From Gloeopeniophorella convolvens (lineage: Eukaryota; Basidiomycota; Agaricomycetes; Russulales), in NCBI GenBank assembly GCA_022496205.1, contig WTXD01000023.1, positions 1 to 64,000 of the forward strand: a DNA stretch of 64,000 bases, given 5' to 3'. Each line of letters begins with the position of its first letter. Within the stretch, counting starts at the first letter, position 1. A program made the translations under genes and the position numbers. Shown piece after piece: positions 12,001-23,999 of this stretch. The notes beneath the pieces are model-generated. The model was not told the DNA's origin. It worked only from the letters and a program-made list of their open reading frames with translations, and ran no database searches.

Positions 12001-12056
12001 GGAAGCGTCAGCGCGCAAAAAACGGCGGTGGATGGCAAGAATTGACGCACATTCAT
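9029..12056 (-). CDS. SPT7: SPT7-like SAGA complex subunit (bromodomain plus histone fold)
   Basis: SAGA co-activator scaffold acting in the nucleus. The bromodomain is encoded at about 11850-11430: DPFYDALEELLHDLRTVT, the next exon reading FIKPVSRVDVPDYYDVI, then MDFQTMLKKVKQKQYKSKKE and WLNCFTYNS, where the acetyl-lysine-contacting Asn is the N of TYN. A Ser/Pro-rich, acidic linker follows. Then come ELWWSAQSSDAFIANSLPPL, a histone-fold segment (AMDVLSDITMEYLSNVGRTL and RLYLDKYSNTMTSE) and the downstream SPT7 signature FLGLRELGIAAELGLSSLAI. The Lys/Pro/Ala-rich C terminus contains KKRGRPPEG, an AT-hook-like core not standard in yeast Spt7. I place the start at ATG 12056, with two codons before an intron that ends at CTTCCTAG. 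An in-frame upstream start near 12206 (reading through VELTVEDQASAHRAM) is possible. The gene is divergent from the CDH1-like gene. Confidence 0.88.
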
Positions 12057-12618
12057 GGCTCGGTGAGCACTCGCCTGGTCCTCGACGGTCAACTCGACGT
12101 CCCCCACACCACGCCCATTTAAGCTCCGCCTCAAGACGCCCGGCAAATGCCGGGCCACCTGTCTCAACAACAGACCAACAATAAAGCAGACACACAAACG
12201 GGACACACAGAGGAGGCATGTACCATTTAGGTTGCGCGGGCAGCGCTCATTACTGGCTTTGGGGGCTTATTTTACAGCTGCGGGGAGGGTGTGTTGAAGG
12301 ACGCGGCTCTAAGCGGAGATCTGATTGCTGACATAATTAAGCAGCCGCGTCTCGTCGCGCGTCGCGTCCGTTGAACCGTCCGCGACGCCGCTCTCCCCTC
12401 CTCCGCCAGCATCGCCCCTTGCTCGACGCCGACGGTACCTTCGAGTTCGCTCTTGAGCTATCGCAAACGTTCTATGCCAGCAGACATCTAGCCTCACACA
12501 AACTCCGTTGCCGTTTCTCTCGTGTTATCAACCAGACCAGTCAGCCGCCTCCGTTATCCCGATTTCTATCTCCAGCTCTACACCCTCCACCTTCCCACCC
12601 TACAAGGCATATATCGCG
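12057..12618. promoter_or_regulatory. Divergent promoter between SPT7-like and CDH1-like genes
   Basis: About 560 bp separates the two start codons, and the genes point away from each other, so both promoters must lie here. The CDH1-side leader (12380-12618) is C-rich and lacks a clear TATA box. No specific operator is identified. Confidence 0.5.
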
Positions 12619-14795
12619 ATGTCTGGTCTCAAGAACTCTCCGTTTGGCAAGCGGCTCCGAGCCAAGCAAGATCCCGAGGACGAAGGTCCGCGCCGCAATC
12701 GACCGCGTACCAATCTCATCTTTGGCGTCGCGTCCGCATCAACACCCTCTCTCGACTCTTCCCGGCCCAGTACGAGCGAGGATACGGGACCAGAGTCACC
12801 CACTGAGCCCCCCCGACCGAACAAGGACTACGGAGACCGCTTCGTTCCATCCCGCGATGCCGGAGACCTTCGTACGTCGTACAACCTCATGGAGGAGAGT
12901 GGACCATCCACCCCATCACGGAGCAGGGTCATTCCTACAGAGTCGGACACGGTCAAAGGTCAGCGTTGTGCCCTTTCCTCCCAACCATTTCCTCGCTATG
13001 CGTACTCCGAGTCGGATTAGCGAACTCGTCCCACCCTCTCCTTTTCCGATCGTCTGGCAACCTTTTCTGCCTCTCCTCATTCGATGGTCTATCGTATCTC
13101 TCGCTCTGTCGTCGCCCATCTTACTTTTCCGTCATCCTTGCTCCCTCCGCCGGCAAGGGACGGCCCGGCGCGTACCTGCGTCAATCGCATGCAGCTGCCT
13201 CGGCCCTTCGGATCTCCATCCTCTAACTTTGATCCTGTCGCGTCCTGTTCAGAATGAGACAGGCGCCGTCAGCTTTCTTTTTGCCGATGATTTTTCTTCC
13301 TCCAATTACGTTCTACTCAATTGTCGCGTCTCCATACGGCCCGTCTTTTCATTTACTGATCATCCTGAAACACAGAGCAAGCCAATGCCCTCTTCAACTC
13401 GATCCTCCACACGGAAGTCACACCTCCGTCGCCTCGTCGCCCCGTCTCACCTGTCCGCCCAAGCGCCTCGTCATCCAATGCAACTACTGCACCTTCAACA
13501 CCAAGCCGGCGGCGACTATTCACCTACAACTCACCATCCGGGTCGAACCCGACCACACCAACCCGACGCTTGGACATGCCAACTGATGAAGCCTACTCGA
13601 TGAGTCCCGTGCGCGAAGAGAGCCGACAAATTCTTGAAAGCCCTCGGCGGCAGCTACGTAATGTGTGCAAGACGCCGTATCGGGTTTTAGACGCCCCCGA
13701 GCTAGCCGATGACTTTTACCTCAATTTGGTCGACTGGTCGAGCACGAACGTGCTCGGTGTCGGACTCGGATCTTCTGTCTACCTCTGGACGGCGCATACA
13801 GCCGCGGTATCGAAGCTCTGTGACCTAGCAAGTACAAACGACATCGTCTCCTCAGTTTCTTGGGTGCAGAAAGGCTCCACTCTTGCGGTGGGCACCCTTG
13901 CTGGGCGATTGCACATATATGATGCGCATACACTTCAACTTCAACGGACCTACGACCACGCACACACACAGCGCATAGGCGCGCTGGCGTGGAATACACA
14001 CGTCCTCAGCTCAGGCTCGCGCGACCGCATGATACACCACCGTGACGTGCGCGAAGCTAGCACACGGCCCTTCCGGAAGAGTGCAAGTCACCGCCAGGAG
14101 GTATGCGGCCTACGCTGGAACGCCGATGGAGCCCAGGGAGGCCTGCTTGCGAGCGGTGGCAACGACAACAAGGTTTGCATATGGGATCTGCGGAGCTCGC
14201 GACGACCTGCAACACGGAGTGGTGCAGGGAATGCCGAGGAGGGCGGGAGCAGCACGGGAGCGCATCTACCGTCGGGGGACACGCCCCTGTGGAAGTTTCA
14301 CGAGCACACAGCTGCGGTCAAGGCGCTCGCATGGGACCCGCACGTCTCAGGCGTCCTTGCGACAGGTGGCGGAACACAAGACAAGCATATCCGGTTTTGG
14401 AACGTACAGTACGGGAGCATGTTGAACGAACTGGACACTGGTAGTCAGGTGCGAATGGCTCGCACCAAAATCCAAATTTCGACGCTAATCCGCAGCCGTA
14501 GGTCTGCAACCTCACGTGGTCGCTCACCTCTCATGAGATCGTCTCGACGCATGGTTTCTCCTCCACGGCGGCCCAGAACCAGATATGCATCTGGAAGTAC
14601 CCCTCGTTGGACATGGTCACGTCGCTGACAGGCCACACGAGCCGCGTGTTGTACCTTGCAATGAGTCCCGACGGGGAGACGATTGCCACGGGCGCTGGCG
14701 ACGAGACACTCCGTTTCTGGAACGCATTCCCCAAACGCGAAGGCAACGACTCGCACCGCGATAGTCGGCTCGACTATGGGCGACTCATTCGGTGA
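12619..14795 (+). CDS. CDH1: APC/C activator CDH1/FZR (Fizzy-related WD40 protein)
   Basis: Substrate-recruiting activator of the anaphase-promoting complex. Exons are 12619-12958, 13376-14448 and 14502-14795; the first intron is long for this window (417 bp), the second is 53 bp. The N-terminal region carries the C-box [14 protein letters not shown] (core DRFVPSR, about residues 73-79), used to bind APC/C. Across the first junction the reading frame gives [15 protein letters not shown]. The family hallmark [20 protein letters not shown] then leads into seven WD40 blades: [94 protein letters not shown] and [15 protein letters not shown]. The protein ends YGRLIR, the C-terminal Ile-Arg tail that docks on APC/C TPR subunits. 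FZR is favoured over CDC20 by the C-box context and [14 protein letters not shown]. Confidence 0.93.
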
Positions 14796-15814
14796 CTAGC
14801 ACACCAATCTCAGCATCTTTTCGTTCTACCTTTCCTTTGTGGACATCTTCCCCTCCATATCGCGGATCTTTGCTTTGCGCCGTTCGCTTGCATATCACCC
14901 TTTTATTCACTGGGCACTGCATATTCCCCTGTCTCCCACACGCACCCCATTTGTACCCACCACGAACCATCTCATACACCCACAAGCATACATAGTATAT
15001 TCGTACTCGTACACCCCACCACCACACATGCGCCGTACACAGCATCCAGCACATACTTATATTACTGTATCTCCACCTCGTCCCGATCCTTCTCCCTGTC
15101 TCGATTTGTGAGGATTTGTGTCGCTCATCCGCCCGTTCTCTTCTCTATCTATTCGCTTTGCCTTTCCCTTGGTCGTATCTCTCTCTCTTACCCTCTTTGC
15201 TCTTGCTTTTATTATCTGTTCGATTTAGGTTTTCGTTACATTCTTCGCTTTCCTCTCTCGTCTTCCGCTCCCCCAGGGTAGCTAGCCGTCAGGAATATAG
15301 GCGCCACCGCTATTCAGGGCTCGGAATGGAAGCCCCGCATGAGCGATCGGGTGGACAAGGAAACGTGAAGCATGGCCCCGGTGCGTATGTCCCTTTGTCT
15401 CATACGCGCCAGTGGAGAGACACTCGTACGCCATAAAGGCGCGTCTGTACGCGGGGCCCATTGTTCTCCTTTTGTGGCCTTGCAATGCGGCTTATCGGCC
15501 CCATCAAGACACAAACGCACAATATGCGCGGGTCACGCGCGCAGCGGTGGCTGTGCCGCGGCATGAATCGCATGTCGCGAAGCAGGGATCAAAAGCTATA
15601 GCGCGCCGAGACGTCGTTGTAGATGTGGCAGGGTGTGGCTTCGATCGGTGTTGTGGGGACACGGTGTGTCTGCCACATCCATGCTCGAGAGGGGTATTAA
15701 AGGACTCGCCCTACGAACAGGCAGGCGTCCCACTCGCTCGCCCTCATAATACCGCTGTATCTTCCCTACAACCCGTAGCTCCACTGTTGGAACGATTCTG
15801 AAGCAACTATTATC
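14796..15814. other. 3' flank and promoter region, pyrimidine-rich; no gene seen
   Basis: The first part is the likely 3' UTR of the CDH1-like gene. A C/T-rich stretch covers about 15120-15260. No conserved open frame is present. The last 130 bp form the promoter of the small gene that follows. Confidence 0.4.
15695..15702 (+). promoter_or_regulatory. TATA-like box upstream of the small gene at 15815
   Basis: TATTAAAG sits about 115-120 bp upstream of the ATG at 15815, in the right orientation. It is a plausible TATA element, supported only by position and sequence. Confidence 0.4.
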
Positions 15815-16315
15815 ATGTCACTCCCCACGCGTTCCCTCACTTCTGCGCACTACCAGCCGCACCTGCACAGCCCCAGGCCGCGCCGTATCCCCGGCAGCTC
15901 ACCCGAATCACACTACGCCCCCAGCGACGCGAGTACACCTGAGACGAGCGCACCGCCGACGCCACAGAGTGCATGCGAGGACACGCAGGGCGCCGCGGAG
16001 TCTAAATCCGCCGCGCGCGAGCTCTGCCTGCTCGCCGTCGAGCGGCACAAGCACGCCGTCGCGAAGCGCTTCGCGCCGTACCGGCGCACCGCGCGGACCC
16101 CGCCTCCCCAGCCAGCACCACCGCCAACGGCGGAAGAGTTAGAGCAAATGTTCGACTGGTCGCGGTGGCCGTACGCCAACCTGACGTTCGACGCGCTGCC
16201 GGATAGCGACAAACGCTTCTTGTCGCAGTATGAGTACACGCAAGAGTGGCTCGATCAGGTTATGTGGGAGATGCAGGAGGAGGCAGACGCAGAGGAAGCG
16301 CAGAAGCAGGAGTAA
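15815..16315 (+). CDS. Small uncharacterised protein, 166 aa
   Basis: Single-exon gene whose family I do not recognise. It starts at MSLPTRSLTSAHYQPHLH. The first 60 residues are Ser/Pro/Thr-rich and probably disordered. The middle is basic and Pro-rich (AVAKRFAPYRRTARTPPPQP). The C-terminal 55 residues look folded (EELEQMFDWSRWPYANLTFD, then SQYEYTQEWLDQVMWEM) and end in an acidic tail (EADAEEAQKQE). No signal peptide or membrane segment is seen. Strong codon bias toward G/C and a TATA-like box upstream support a real gene. Confidence 0.65.
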   Translation: MSLPTRSLTSAHYQPHLHSPRPRRIPGSSPESHYAPSDASTPETSAPPTPQSACEDTQGAAESKSAARELCLLAVERHKHAVAKRFAPYRRTARTPPPQPAPPPTAEELEQMFDWSRWPYANLTFDALPDSDKRFLSQYEYTQEWLDQVMWEMQEEADAEEAQKQE

Positions 16316-17461
16316 GCCAGCGCTGGTCCGCTGGGATCGTATTGCAGAGGTTCAGTAGAGTACTGTATCTCACGCACCTTGGTATCATCTGTATTCGCAT
16401 TTCAAGTGGCATATCTTGGTGTATAGTTCAATTTCATGGATCTTTTCTGCCTATTATTCACTCAAAGTTTATGAGACCTAAAGCAGGTTGGAGAGAGTAC
16501 TTCTCCCGGAGAATCTGTTGTGTAGTCGTTGATGATTCCGCGACTGAGTACCCTTTCCACTCACCATGTGTGAAACTTAGCGGGGCCTACTGGCGCATGC
16601 AGATGCGTGTGCTCCAACCCTTGGCAAGATACTGAGATCAAAGCGGTCGGGACGGTGTTTTTGTTGGACATTTGCGGTGGTAGGTGGGAAGGGAATTAGG
16701 CGCCACCCTGAGCAAGCAGCGGATAGACGGGCGACGGGGCGACATTGAACGGCTGCCGAGATAACCCAGCGAGCTCTTCAGTAGCTTGAACCATGGGCTG
16801 CCTTAGATTTTTGGTAGAGAAGACGGAGTTGCGCACGCCGGAAGAAAGGAAGTGAAGTGAAGTGTTACTGCTAGAGCATCGATGTCGACGCGAAGCCGCG
16901 CGTTTGATGTATATATAGTCGTGATCAAATTTTAAACCTTGCAAAATTCGAGCTGAGTAAGTTATGGTCCGACCTGGTCCGGCGACGACCCGATTTTCGT
17001 TCCAATTTTCTGCAGCGAGTTTGACTTTCAACCCAACTTCATTCTGCGGTTCCCTGCCATCGAACCCAGCTCATTCAGATAGGCTCGACCCTTACACGGC
17101 AACCGGGACATCTTTGGGGCAATTCCATTGAAGCGATATAGTAGCCAGTCCAGTTCTCATTGCTGGTGCGCGTTGATTTTGTCACGTCTGTCCTGGCAGC
17201 TCGCTGAGGTGGGCTCCGTCCGAAGGAGCATCCTATGTAAGTAAGCGTCTGCAATCTTGATCGGGACCCACTGTGTCATGGGTTCCCAGAAGGCTGTGCC
17301 CAACTTGGCAGTGGCCGCGCTGTTACTATAGTTACGTCCTATACGCGAGTACTCTCCTTCCCTGCACCTTCAGACTACGTCTCATTCATCATATTCAGCT
17401 CGGGTCACCGCCCCAGTGAAGACTACAGCTCCCTGTCCCGAAGTTCATCTCATCTTCCTCC
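16316..17461. other. Long intergenic region upstream of the first BTB gene
   Basis: About 1.1 kb with no recognisable gene apart from a possible micro-ORF (16696-16794, minus). It supplies the promoter of the BTB gene at 17462. Confidence 0.4.
16696..16794 (-). CDS. Possible 32-aa micro-ORF with upstream TATATATA
   Basis: A short minus-strand frame begins MVQATEELAGLSRQPFNVAP and ends LLAQGGA. A TATATATA stretch lies 116-124 bp upstream (16910-16917), well placed for this strand. The frame can be extended upstream without a stop to an ATG at 17031, but that extension has no visible features. Homology would be needed before accepting it. Confidence 0.2.
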   Translation of the reverse strand: MVQATEELAGLSRQPFNVAPSPVYPLLAQGGA

Positions 17462-19572
17462 ATGGCCGACTCTCGAGAAGAGGCCAGAGAAGTCACCGAT
17501 TTTGGGGCTCCGTTCGACAGCCAGGATGCGGATCTCATAGTTCGCTCCTCCGATGGCGTCGACTTCAGAGTCAATCGGGCTGTGTTAGAAAACGCTGCCC
17601 CTATCCTCACGCAAATCTTACTGGACCAGGGTGGCCCAGATTCCGCCGAGCCCCGCAACAACCCGGAAGTAGAGCATGGACGCACCCTTCCGGTTGTTCG
17701 CCTTCCCGAAACCAAAGCAGCCCTCCATATACTCTTGACTTTCATCCTTCCTGTCCCGGTTCACCTCCCAGCTACCTTCGAGGATGCCATTCCCGTATTT
17801 GTCGCAGCAAAGAAGTACGGGGCGGATGCCGCCGTATCCCCATTAAAAGCTTACCTCAACGGGATGATCTCCAGCATGGTCGAACCCACCGACGCGTTTC
17901 GTGTCTTCTGTCTAGCTCGGGAGAACAATCTTCGAGATGAAGCGCTTGGGCCTGCCAGGTTAGCCTTGGACGTTCCTATTACCATACAAGACCTCGGAGA
18001 TAAGCTGCTCTTTGCCACCAACGCCTCTCTACATGATCTATCGAGCTATCAGCACGTGCTTCGATACCGTATAGACAACGCAGTTTCAGAGTTCCTGCAA
18101 TCCAATGAGCTCCAGAGCCTATGGTGCTCGCCACACAAGACGTGTACTGAGTTGGACAGGAATAATGTACCTGTATGGCTTGTTGACGCTCTTGCGTTCT
18201 TACCCCATACCCGGCCGTTGTTCGACCGGAGTTGGTTCCACACCGCTCTTGAGGACCATGCCAATCAAAGGGCGTGCGCTCTATGCAAGGAGCCGCCCGC
18301 TCAAACCAAAGCACATTTCTGGAGCGTCTTGAATCGAGTGTTGAACGCGGCCATCTCGCAGGTATGGCATCATGTCGTTCCTCGCCGCAATATGTCTGAT
18401 ATCGCATTATGTAGGCAGAGTACGACCTGATCAGTGACGGGAACGCTTGGACTTCACATGTCGACTTTCCCATTCCTCCGAGTTTTTCCGATCCACAGGG
18501 GCCCTGGCCTTTCCACGATGTCCCGGGCGCCAATGTCATCCTGCGTTCATCAGACGGCCAAGACTTCCGGGTTCATCAAATCATTCTTGGTGCAGCATCT
18601 CCCTTCTTCCGCGACATGTTTTCTTTGCCACGTCCACAGGCGAATTCTGAAGCGCAAGCTTCCGACATGGTCGACGGGTTGCCGATTGTCTGTATGACAG
18701 AGCATTCTCACGTGTTGGGGAATCTACTTGCGATGCTGTATCCCAACGCTATCCCTGCGGGAAGTTATATTCTGGCTCTCAATCTTCTCGCGGCCGCGCG
18801 AAAGTACGACATGAAGGCGACGGTGGTCTTGATTCGCAAGCTGATGACTGGAGGACAATTTTCGAGCGCGCCAGACTCCAGCTGCGCACTGTTCTCGGCG
18901 TATGCATTCGCTGTCCACCATCGACTCAGTCGAGAAACAAAGCACCTTGCCCTACTCTCACTCGATTACCAGCTAAGTCTTAGCTCCCTTGAAGATGCCC
19001 TCCCCTTTCTCGATGGCTCCGCAATCTACGCACTATCTCAGTACCGCACCGATTGTCGGAAGGCCATATTCGTCCACCTTCTGTCCCTCATCCGCTTCAC
19101 GTCCCCGGCCGCGCAAACCTTCCTTGAACCTGCGACGAGGCGCTTCGTCCTTGACCCCGCCTCTCGGCCGGTCTATCCTGCATCGAAACATAGGGAATAT
19201 TCTACCTGTAACGAAGTCAGCGTTATCGGTCATGCAAAGCCTAAATGGTGGAACCAGTTTTTGCAGCAATTACGGAGGGATGTCGCCCGGCGCGGCGCTG
19301 AACCCACATCCGTCAAATCACTCGGGATACCCGAATCGTTCTGGTCTTCCCTCAAAGATCACATCGCCTCTCATGAACACTGCTTTATGTGCCCGACGGT
19401 ATACGCGGAACGGGGTTCCCGGTTCTGCTCTATGCTCGAAGAAGAACTCGAAAGTGCAATCCAGAGCGTGAGTAGTCTTTTGCATCCCAATGATCGCTTC
19501 AGAATTCGCAACTTATCCGGGGAAACGTAGGTTTCGTTCGTTCCTCCTTGGCCAGAATGCGTGGACGATTAG
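17462..19572 (+). CDS. Double BTB/POZ domain protein (BTB-1)
   Basis: Two consecutive BTB halves in one protein. The first half begins DADLIVRSSDGVDFRVNRAV, the signature of the BTB fold that mediates dimerisation and often Cullin-3 binding. It continues with LPVVRLPETKAALHILLTF and a helical BACK-like region (DAFRVFCLARENNLRDEALG), and ends in HTALEDHANQRACALCKEPP with a CxxC pair near residues 276-279. A 53-bp intron (18362-18414) separates it from the second half: ANVILRSSDGQDFRVHQIIL, ASPFFRDMFSLPR, LPIVCMTEHSHVLGNLLAML, then a cysteine module SHEHCFMCPTVYAERGSRFC. The last intron (19468-19530) leads to a short exon ending PPWPECVDD. The intron positions are shared with the paralogue at 37319-39480. 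No DNA-binding domain is visible and the function is unknown. Signs of decay are absent. Confidence 0.85.
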
Positions 19573-19833
19573 TGTCCAGCGCACTTCGGATGCTCTGCCA
19601 CTTCATGCAGGCCGATCCGCCGACTCACTCTTGTATTCAAGTAGATACGTTCCATTCGGCCTCCCAGTCGTAGCGGATGTCTGTTCGTACTGCGTATATA
19701 GCATACATCGAACCTAACAAAACGCGAATGCATGCTAGCGTTATAGGAAACACTATCAGCTTGCAGCATCCTTGAGTCTCATTTCGGAGCATTCATCTAT
19801 ACCACAATTCGTATGCTAGCTGCGCGCTGTTGC

Positions 19834-21628
19834 CTAAGGTGAGTCTTCGTCTTCATCAGTAAGTTGGTCTTGCTCCGACTCAGCTGCCTCGGTTTGGGGA
19901 CGGCTCTTTGAAACACTTTCAAGTTCTGCTTCCCAGTTTTTCCAGTTTGAGAGCATGTGCTCTGCGAATTTGGTGTCATAAGATTGAGGATGCAAGAGAT
20001 ACACCTGAAGTGTCTGTCTGGAATGAGCTGGTCCTACAGGGAGGAGCGTAAGACGCCTCACGCGTACCTCTTGGCCTGCATCGAACGCATCCAATATATC
20101 CTGCTCGGATAGCCCGTGGAATTTCCCCCTGTCCCCCCGACTCAATTTGACTTCTGCACTCACGGTGGCGTCGGTTAATGCTTGTCCATCCTTGCGCAGC
20201 TTGATTCGTGCCCGAGCGGACATGAAGCAGTCCCACTTCTGGCGTTTCAAGATCGTTTTTGCCCACGACAACCGCGTCTGCATAGCATCAGTTAGCAGGA
20301 GAAGATGGCGGCGATACAGTACGACAAACTGATTTATGCAGTCCCCGAAATTCCTTGGAAGACAGGGGGGTCGGGCACACGGTCAGTCCATACTCTCCCA
20401 TGTAGAGCCAGACAGCTTTGACAGGCGCGCAAATAAACAGGCTAAATTTACGAACTTCAAGGATATCATCCCGCAGAGCAAGAAGTGTCCCCGGCCGTCC
20501 TGGTTCAAGAGGCAGTCTGGGGTTCTGTACCCACGGCGGGAAGAGCACATTCTTGCGCTGGAATGTGACAGAGTCGGCATCGGGCTTGGGACGATGCAAC
20601 AATTCTCGCTCGGAGAACCTATACACCTTTGAGAGGAAGCGGCGTGAGACGTAGCCGGGATGGTCTCTGCCGGAGGTGATGGGTTCGACGTTAGGCGCGT
20701 CCACACTGGGTATAGCAGAAGTGCGAGCCTCCAGCGAACGGGGAAGGCAAGAGATGTTAGGTGGCCTACGCGTGGAGTGTTGACTTGTGGTTTCAGGACC
20801 GTTGAGCCTTGGCCACTGTGTACTACGACGATCATCGCTCTGCGCCGGAGGGGAGGCTGAGGATCGACGTCGTTTAAGCTGAGAACAGGTCTGGATGCCC
20901 TTCCCGCAGTCCTGAGCCTGCTTATTTGCACATCGAATCAGTCAGGAAAGGGTACTAAAAGATCATGGAACGGATGATGGACCTTTTTAATATCCGGATC
21001 TTCAGGCTGAAATGCTGAGGCTAAGCTATGGGACTGGCAGCAGCCTGAATATACTCGTACCTTGGTCTGCTTAAGTCGAGGGGTGTTTCGTGATAGACGG
21101 GATGGTTTAACGTCTTTCCCGGGGTCATCACTATCGGATATCTCTATGACTTCGCGGTCCTGAACTTCTTTCTTGGGCGGTGTGTCAGACGTGCTGAGCT
21201 TGCCTGTAAGAACCATATCCTCCGCCTTGGTGCCCTACAGGCATCGTTTCAGGGATTAAGGATCACAAAAGGGATACACATGTACGTACATGATGCTTGG
21301 AACCATCCTGGCACGGCCCGTGGCCACTGGCAGCGGGCACCGCTCCGGGGTGCAGCGCTTCAATCTGCGCCTTTAACATGCGCACCTGTTCTTCCCGAGC
21401 AACGAGCGTCGCGTCCTTCTGTCCCAGAAGCTCGTCACGCAGACGGAGCTCTTCTTTGCGCGCTTCAGCCTCACGCCGCGCCTCATCGCACTCCGCACGC
21501 ATTGCGCTGAGCTCCCGCACGCGCGCCGCGGCGTCCGCACGGGCGAGCTCGTCGGCAGTACTGCGCCGCACGCGCTCATCGTTCAGCGCAGCCTCAAGCT
21601 GTATGATCCTTTCTTCTGCCGTAGGCAT
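19834..21628 (-). CDS. Coiled-coil, DUF6697-like protein
   Basis: Multi-exon minus-strand gene, convergent with BTB-1. It starts at ATG 21628 (MPTAEERIIQLEAALNDE); a further in-frame Met exists at 21724. The first exon forms a long charged coiled coil (RELSAMRAECDEARREAEAR and REEQVRMLKAQIEAL). The next exon holds EVIEISDSDDP, a hydrophobic-plus-acidic motif resembling a SUMO-interaction motif. Later exons give LLALRDDILEVRKFSLFICA, KAVWLYMGEYGL and LSSKEFRGLHKS, then WDCFMSARARIKLRKDGQAL and a YLLHPQSYDTKFAEHMLSNW segment, closing with an acidic tail (TDEDEDSP). This order recalls the basidiomycete DUF6697 family; I am moderately sure of the assignment and do not know the function. Confidence 0.65.
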
Positions 21629-22441
21629 TCGTAGGGTGAATCTGGCTGAGAGGTGGAATGATGTAGCCGTGTCCAACGGTGTTCTACCAGGTGGAAGACA
21701 CCGTCCCGTATCCGAGGTAGTCACGTGAACCGACCAGGGGCTCCACTGCTCATTTCATTAGTCTTGAGCGTCTAGACCTTGGTTAAAGCGATCTGGCTCA
21801 TCTCAGAACTGGTGCGGCTTTGCGTGCGATTTCTATAGATTTCAGATCAGAGCCGCGGGGTTACGTTGGAGATGTTTCGTAGCGTGCTGTGCCTCGCTCC
21901 AATGCGCACTGGCTGGCATCCACCGTACCAGGTGGTCTTCAAAAAAAAGGTGCAGAGGTTGAATGGGTCGCAGGTCAGGTCGACAATCTAGATTGTCATC
22001 AGAGGGATCGCGACGCTAGCTCCGTCACCTCAGACATGATCATGATCATGGCATTGACGGCCGCAGGGTACAAGGCTCAGCGTCCGGAAGCTGGCACTGA
22101 GGCTTCCTCTCCGGGGCCAAACAGGGTCAAATACAACCACTGTCGGACCGACCAACCGAATTATGTCTTGCACATGTACACAGAGCACCGGCCACTTACG
22201 CGGACGCTGTGATGCGGCACACGGCCCCAACGCTGCAAAGTCGTGCCAGGTTACAAATGCCCCGGGGAGCTAGCCAAAGGTGCCCGAATGATCATCAAGC
22301 AACCACGCCTCGCTGCGATACCAGCGCTTGCGATCCGGAACAAAAGCACATGACAAGCCCGAGGTCGCTTACCTGCTTTCCGGCGGGCGATCGAACTCGA
22401 ACTCATCCCCGCAACTGACTCACGACCACCCCCATCCCTCC
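21629..22441. other. Intergenic region between divergent genes, no gene seen
   Basis: Shared upstream region of the coiled-coil gene (-) and the alpha/beta hydrolase (+). Open frames here are short and unsupported. Confidence 0.4.
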
Positions 22442-23811
22442 ATGCCCACCCTCGAGTCTCAGTCCTATGTATTCGACCCAAGGCCCCACTTCCCTCTCCT
22501 AGTCGCGGTGAAGCGATACTGGGTCACCGGGTTCGAATCTACCGACCCGGACGCGGTTACTCTCATCTTGGCGCATGCTACGAGCTTTCACAAGGAACAT
22601 TGGGAGCCCGTTCTGGAGGACTTGTACGGGCAGATGGCAACTGCATATTCCATCGGCTCTCCCCGACCGAAGATTCGCGACGCATGGGCCATCGAATGTC
22701 CCAACCACGGGGAGAGCGCGGTCCTGAACGAAGAGACGTTGCAAGCAGGCTACTTACCGATCTGTGAGTTATACCCATTTTACATAGCAAAATGCAACTC
22801 TGAGGCGCATGGACTCTGCGTGGGTCTGATGTCCAGTCTCTTGGGAAGAGTATGCGCGAGCAGTGCACCTCATTCTGAATGGATTCGGAAAGGGCATTGA
22901 TGTTGATTTCAAGTCACGCAACCTCATGGGGGTAGGACATTCTATGGGAGCACATGCCATGTTAGTGTTAGCATCCGCATCTAATTGCTTGTTTGCTCAT
23001 CGCTCTTGTCTGCAGTGTTTTGACTAGGACAATTCACCCCTTCGTAGATTGGTCAAGCGTGGTGCTAATCGAGCCCATGTTTGTCAGACCCGAGTACACG
23101 AAGGGCGCGAATGATTTCCTGATAGGAGGTGCAAACAAACGCCGCGACGTATGGTCGAGTCGCGAGGAAGCGCTGAAAGTCTTCAAGGAGCGCACCTTCA
23201 AGTCGTGGGATCCGCGATTCGTGGACTTGTATGTCGTATGTCCGGCCTACACCTGCTCTCATATGTCACATCTTAAGTATCGCAGAAATACGGGTTGCGG
23301 GACCTCCCTACTTTAACTTATCCCGACAAGACTCAAGGTGTGACGCTTAGCTGCACGAAGGCACAAGAGGCGGTGCGTCTACCCGTCTTGCAAAGATGCA
23401 TTCACCGATGCCCGATACACAGGCTACGTACAGCGAGAATCATGGCCGTATAAAGGCGCAGAGAAACGTGGCGGCATTCTGCAAAGACATACCGACGCAC
23501 GTTGTGTTCGGGGCGATCGCCGATGTCAAGTACGCGTATGCTTTACTTGGTCCATTGTGCATAGCGACTAACTCGAGCGGATGGCCTCTTCAGCCCTCCT
23601 GATAATCGTGAATTTGTACATCAGAGTGCCGCTGGCGGGTTCCGGTCGACTACTTTTGTCCCGGATGCAGGGCATCTAGTCCGTCTTGTCATCTTTATGT
23701 CGTGCTCCCAACTAAAGCCCTTTCCAGGCGGTTCACCATAATCCATCAGGGGTGGCTGAGGCGCTATGGGCTGCGCTGGTGACTCCTAAAGCTAGCCCGG
23801 CAAAGCTGTGA
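22442..23811 (+). CDS. Alpha/beta hydrolase (AB_hydrolase_1-like)
   Basis: Starts at ATG 22442 (MPTLESQSYVFDPRPHFPLL) and has several short introns. The core begins with LILAHATSFHKEHWEPVLED, where the HA.SFHKE segment is the oxyanion side of the fold, and continues with RDAWAIECPNHGESAVLNEE. After an intron comes NLMGVGHSMGAHA, the nucleophile elbow with catalytic Ser in GHSMG. A further exon reads VVLIEPMFVRPEYTKGAND. The 3' end needs two introns: one at GTACGC near 23530 giving DVNPPDNREFVHQS, and one near 23679-23726 giving PDAGHLAVHHNPSGVAEALW, which supplies the catalytic His and a natural C terminus (stop at 23809-23811). It is not closely related to the tandem hydrolases at 2.4-5.9 kb. 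Substrate unknown. Confidence 0.78.
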
Positions 23812-23999
23812 CGGTACGAGAGAGCACAGTGGTCGTCCCTGTTATATCAGATAGATAGTTCCGATGTTGTATTCCTTGGGCTGAGCCAGTTGTGATTCTG
23901 GATCCCGGATCTGGCGCTCGTCCTGCTCACATGACAGATCGTCACGCGTGACGCGTCGACCGGCGTCGTCGAGTGTGTCTTGCCATCCCAGCCGTGGTT

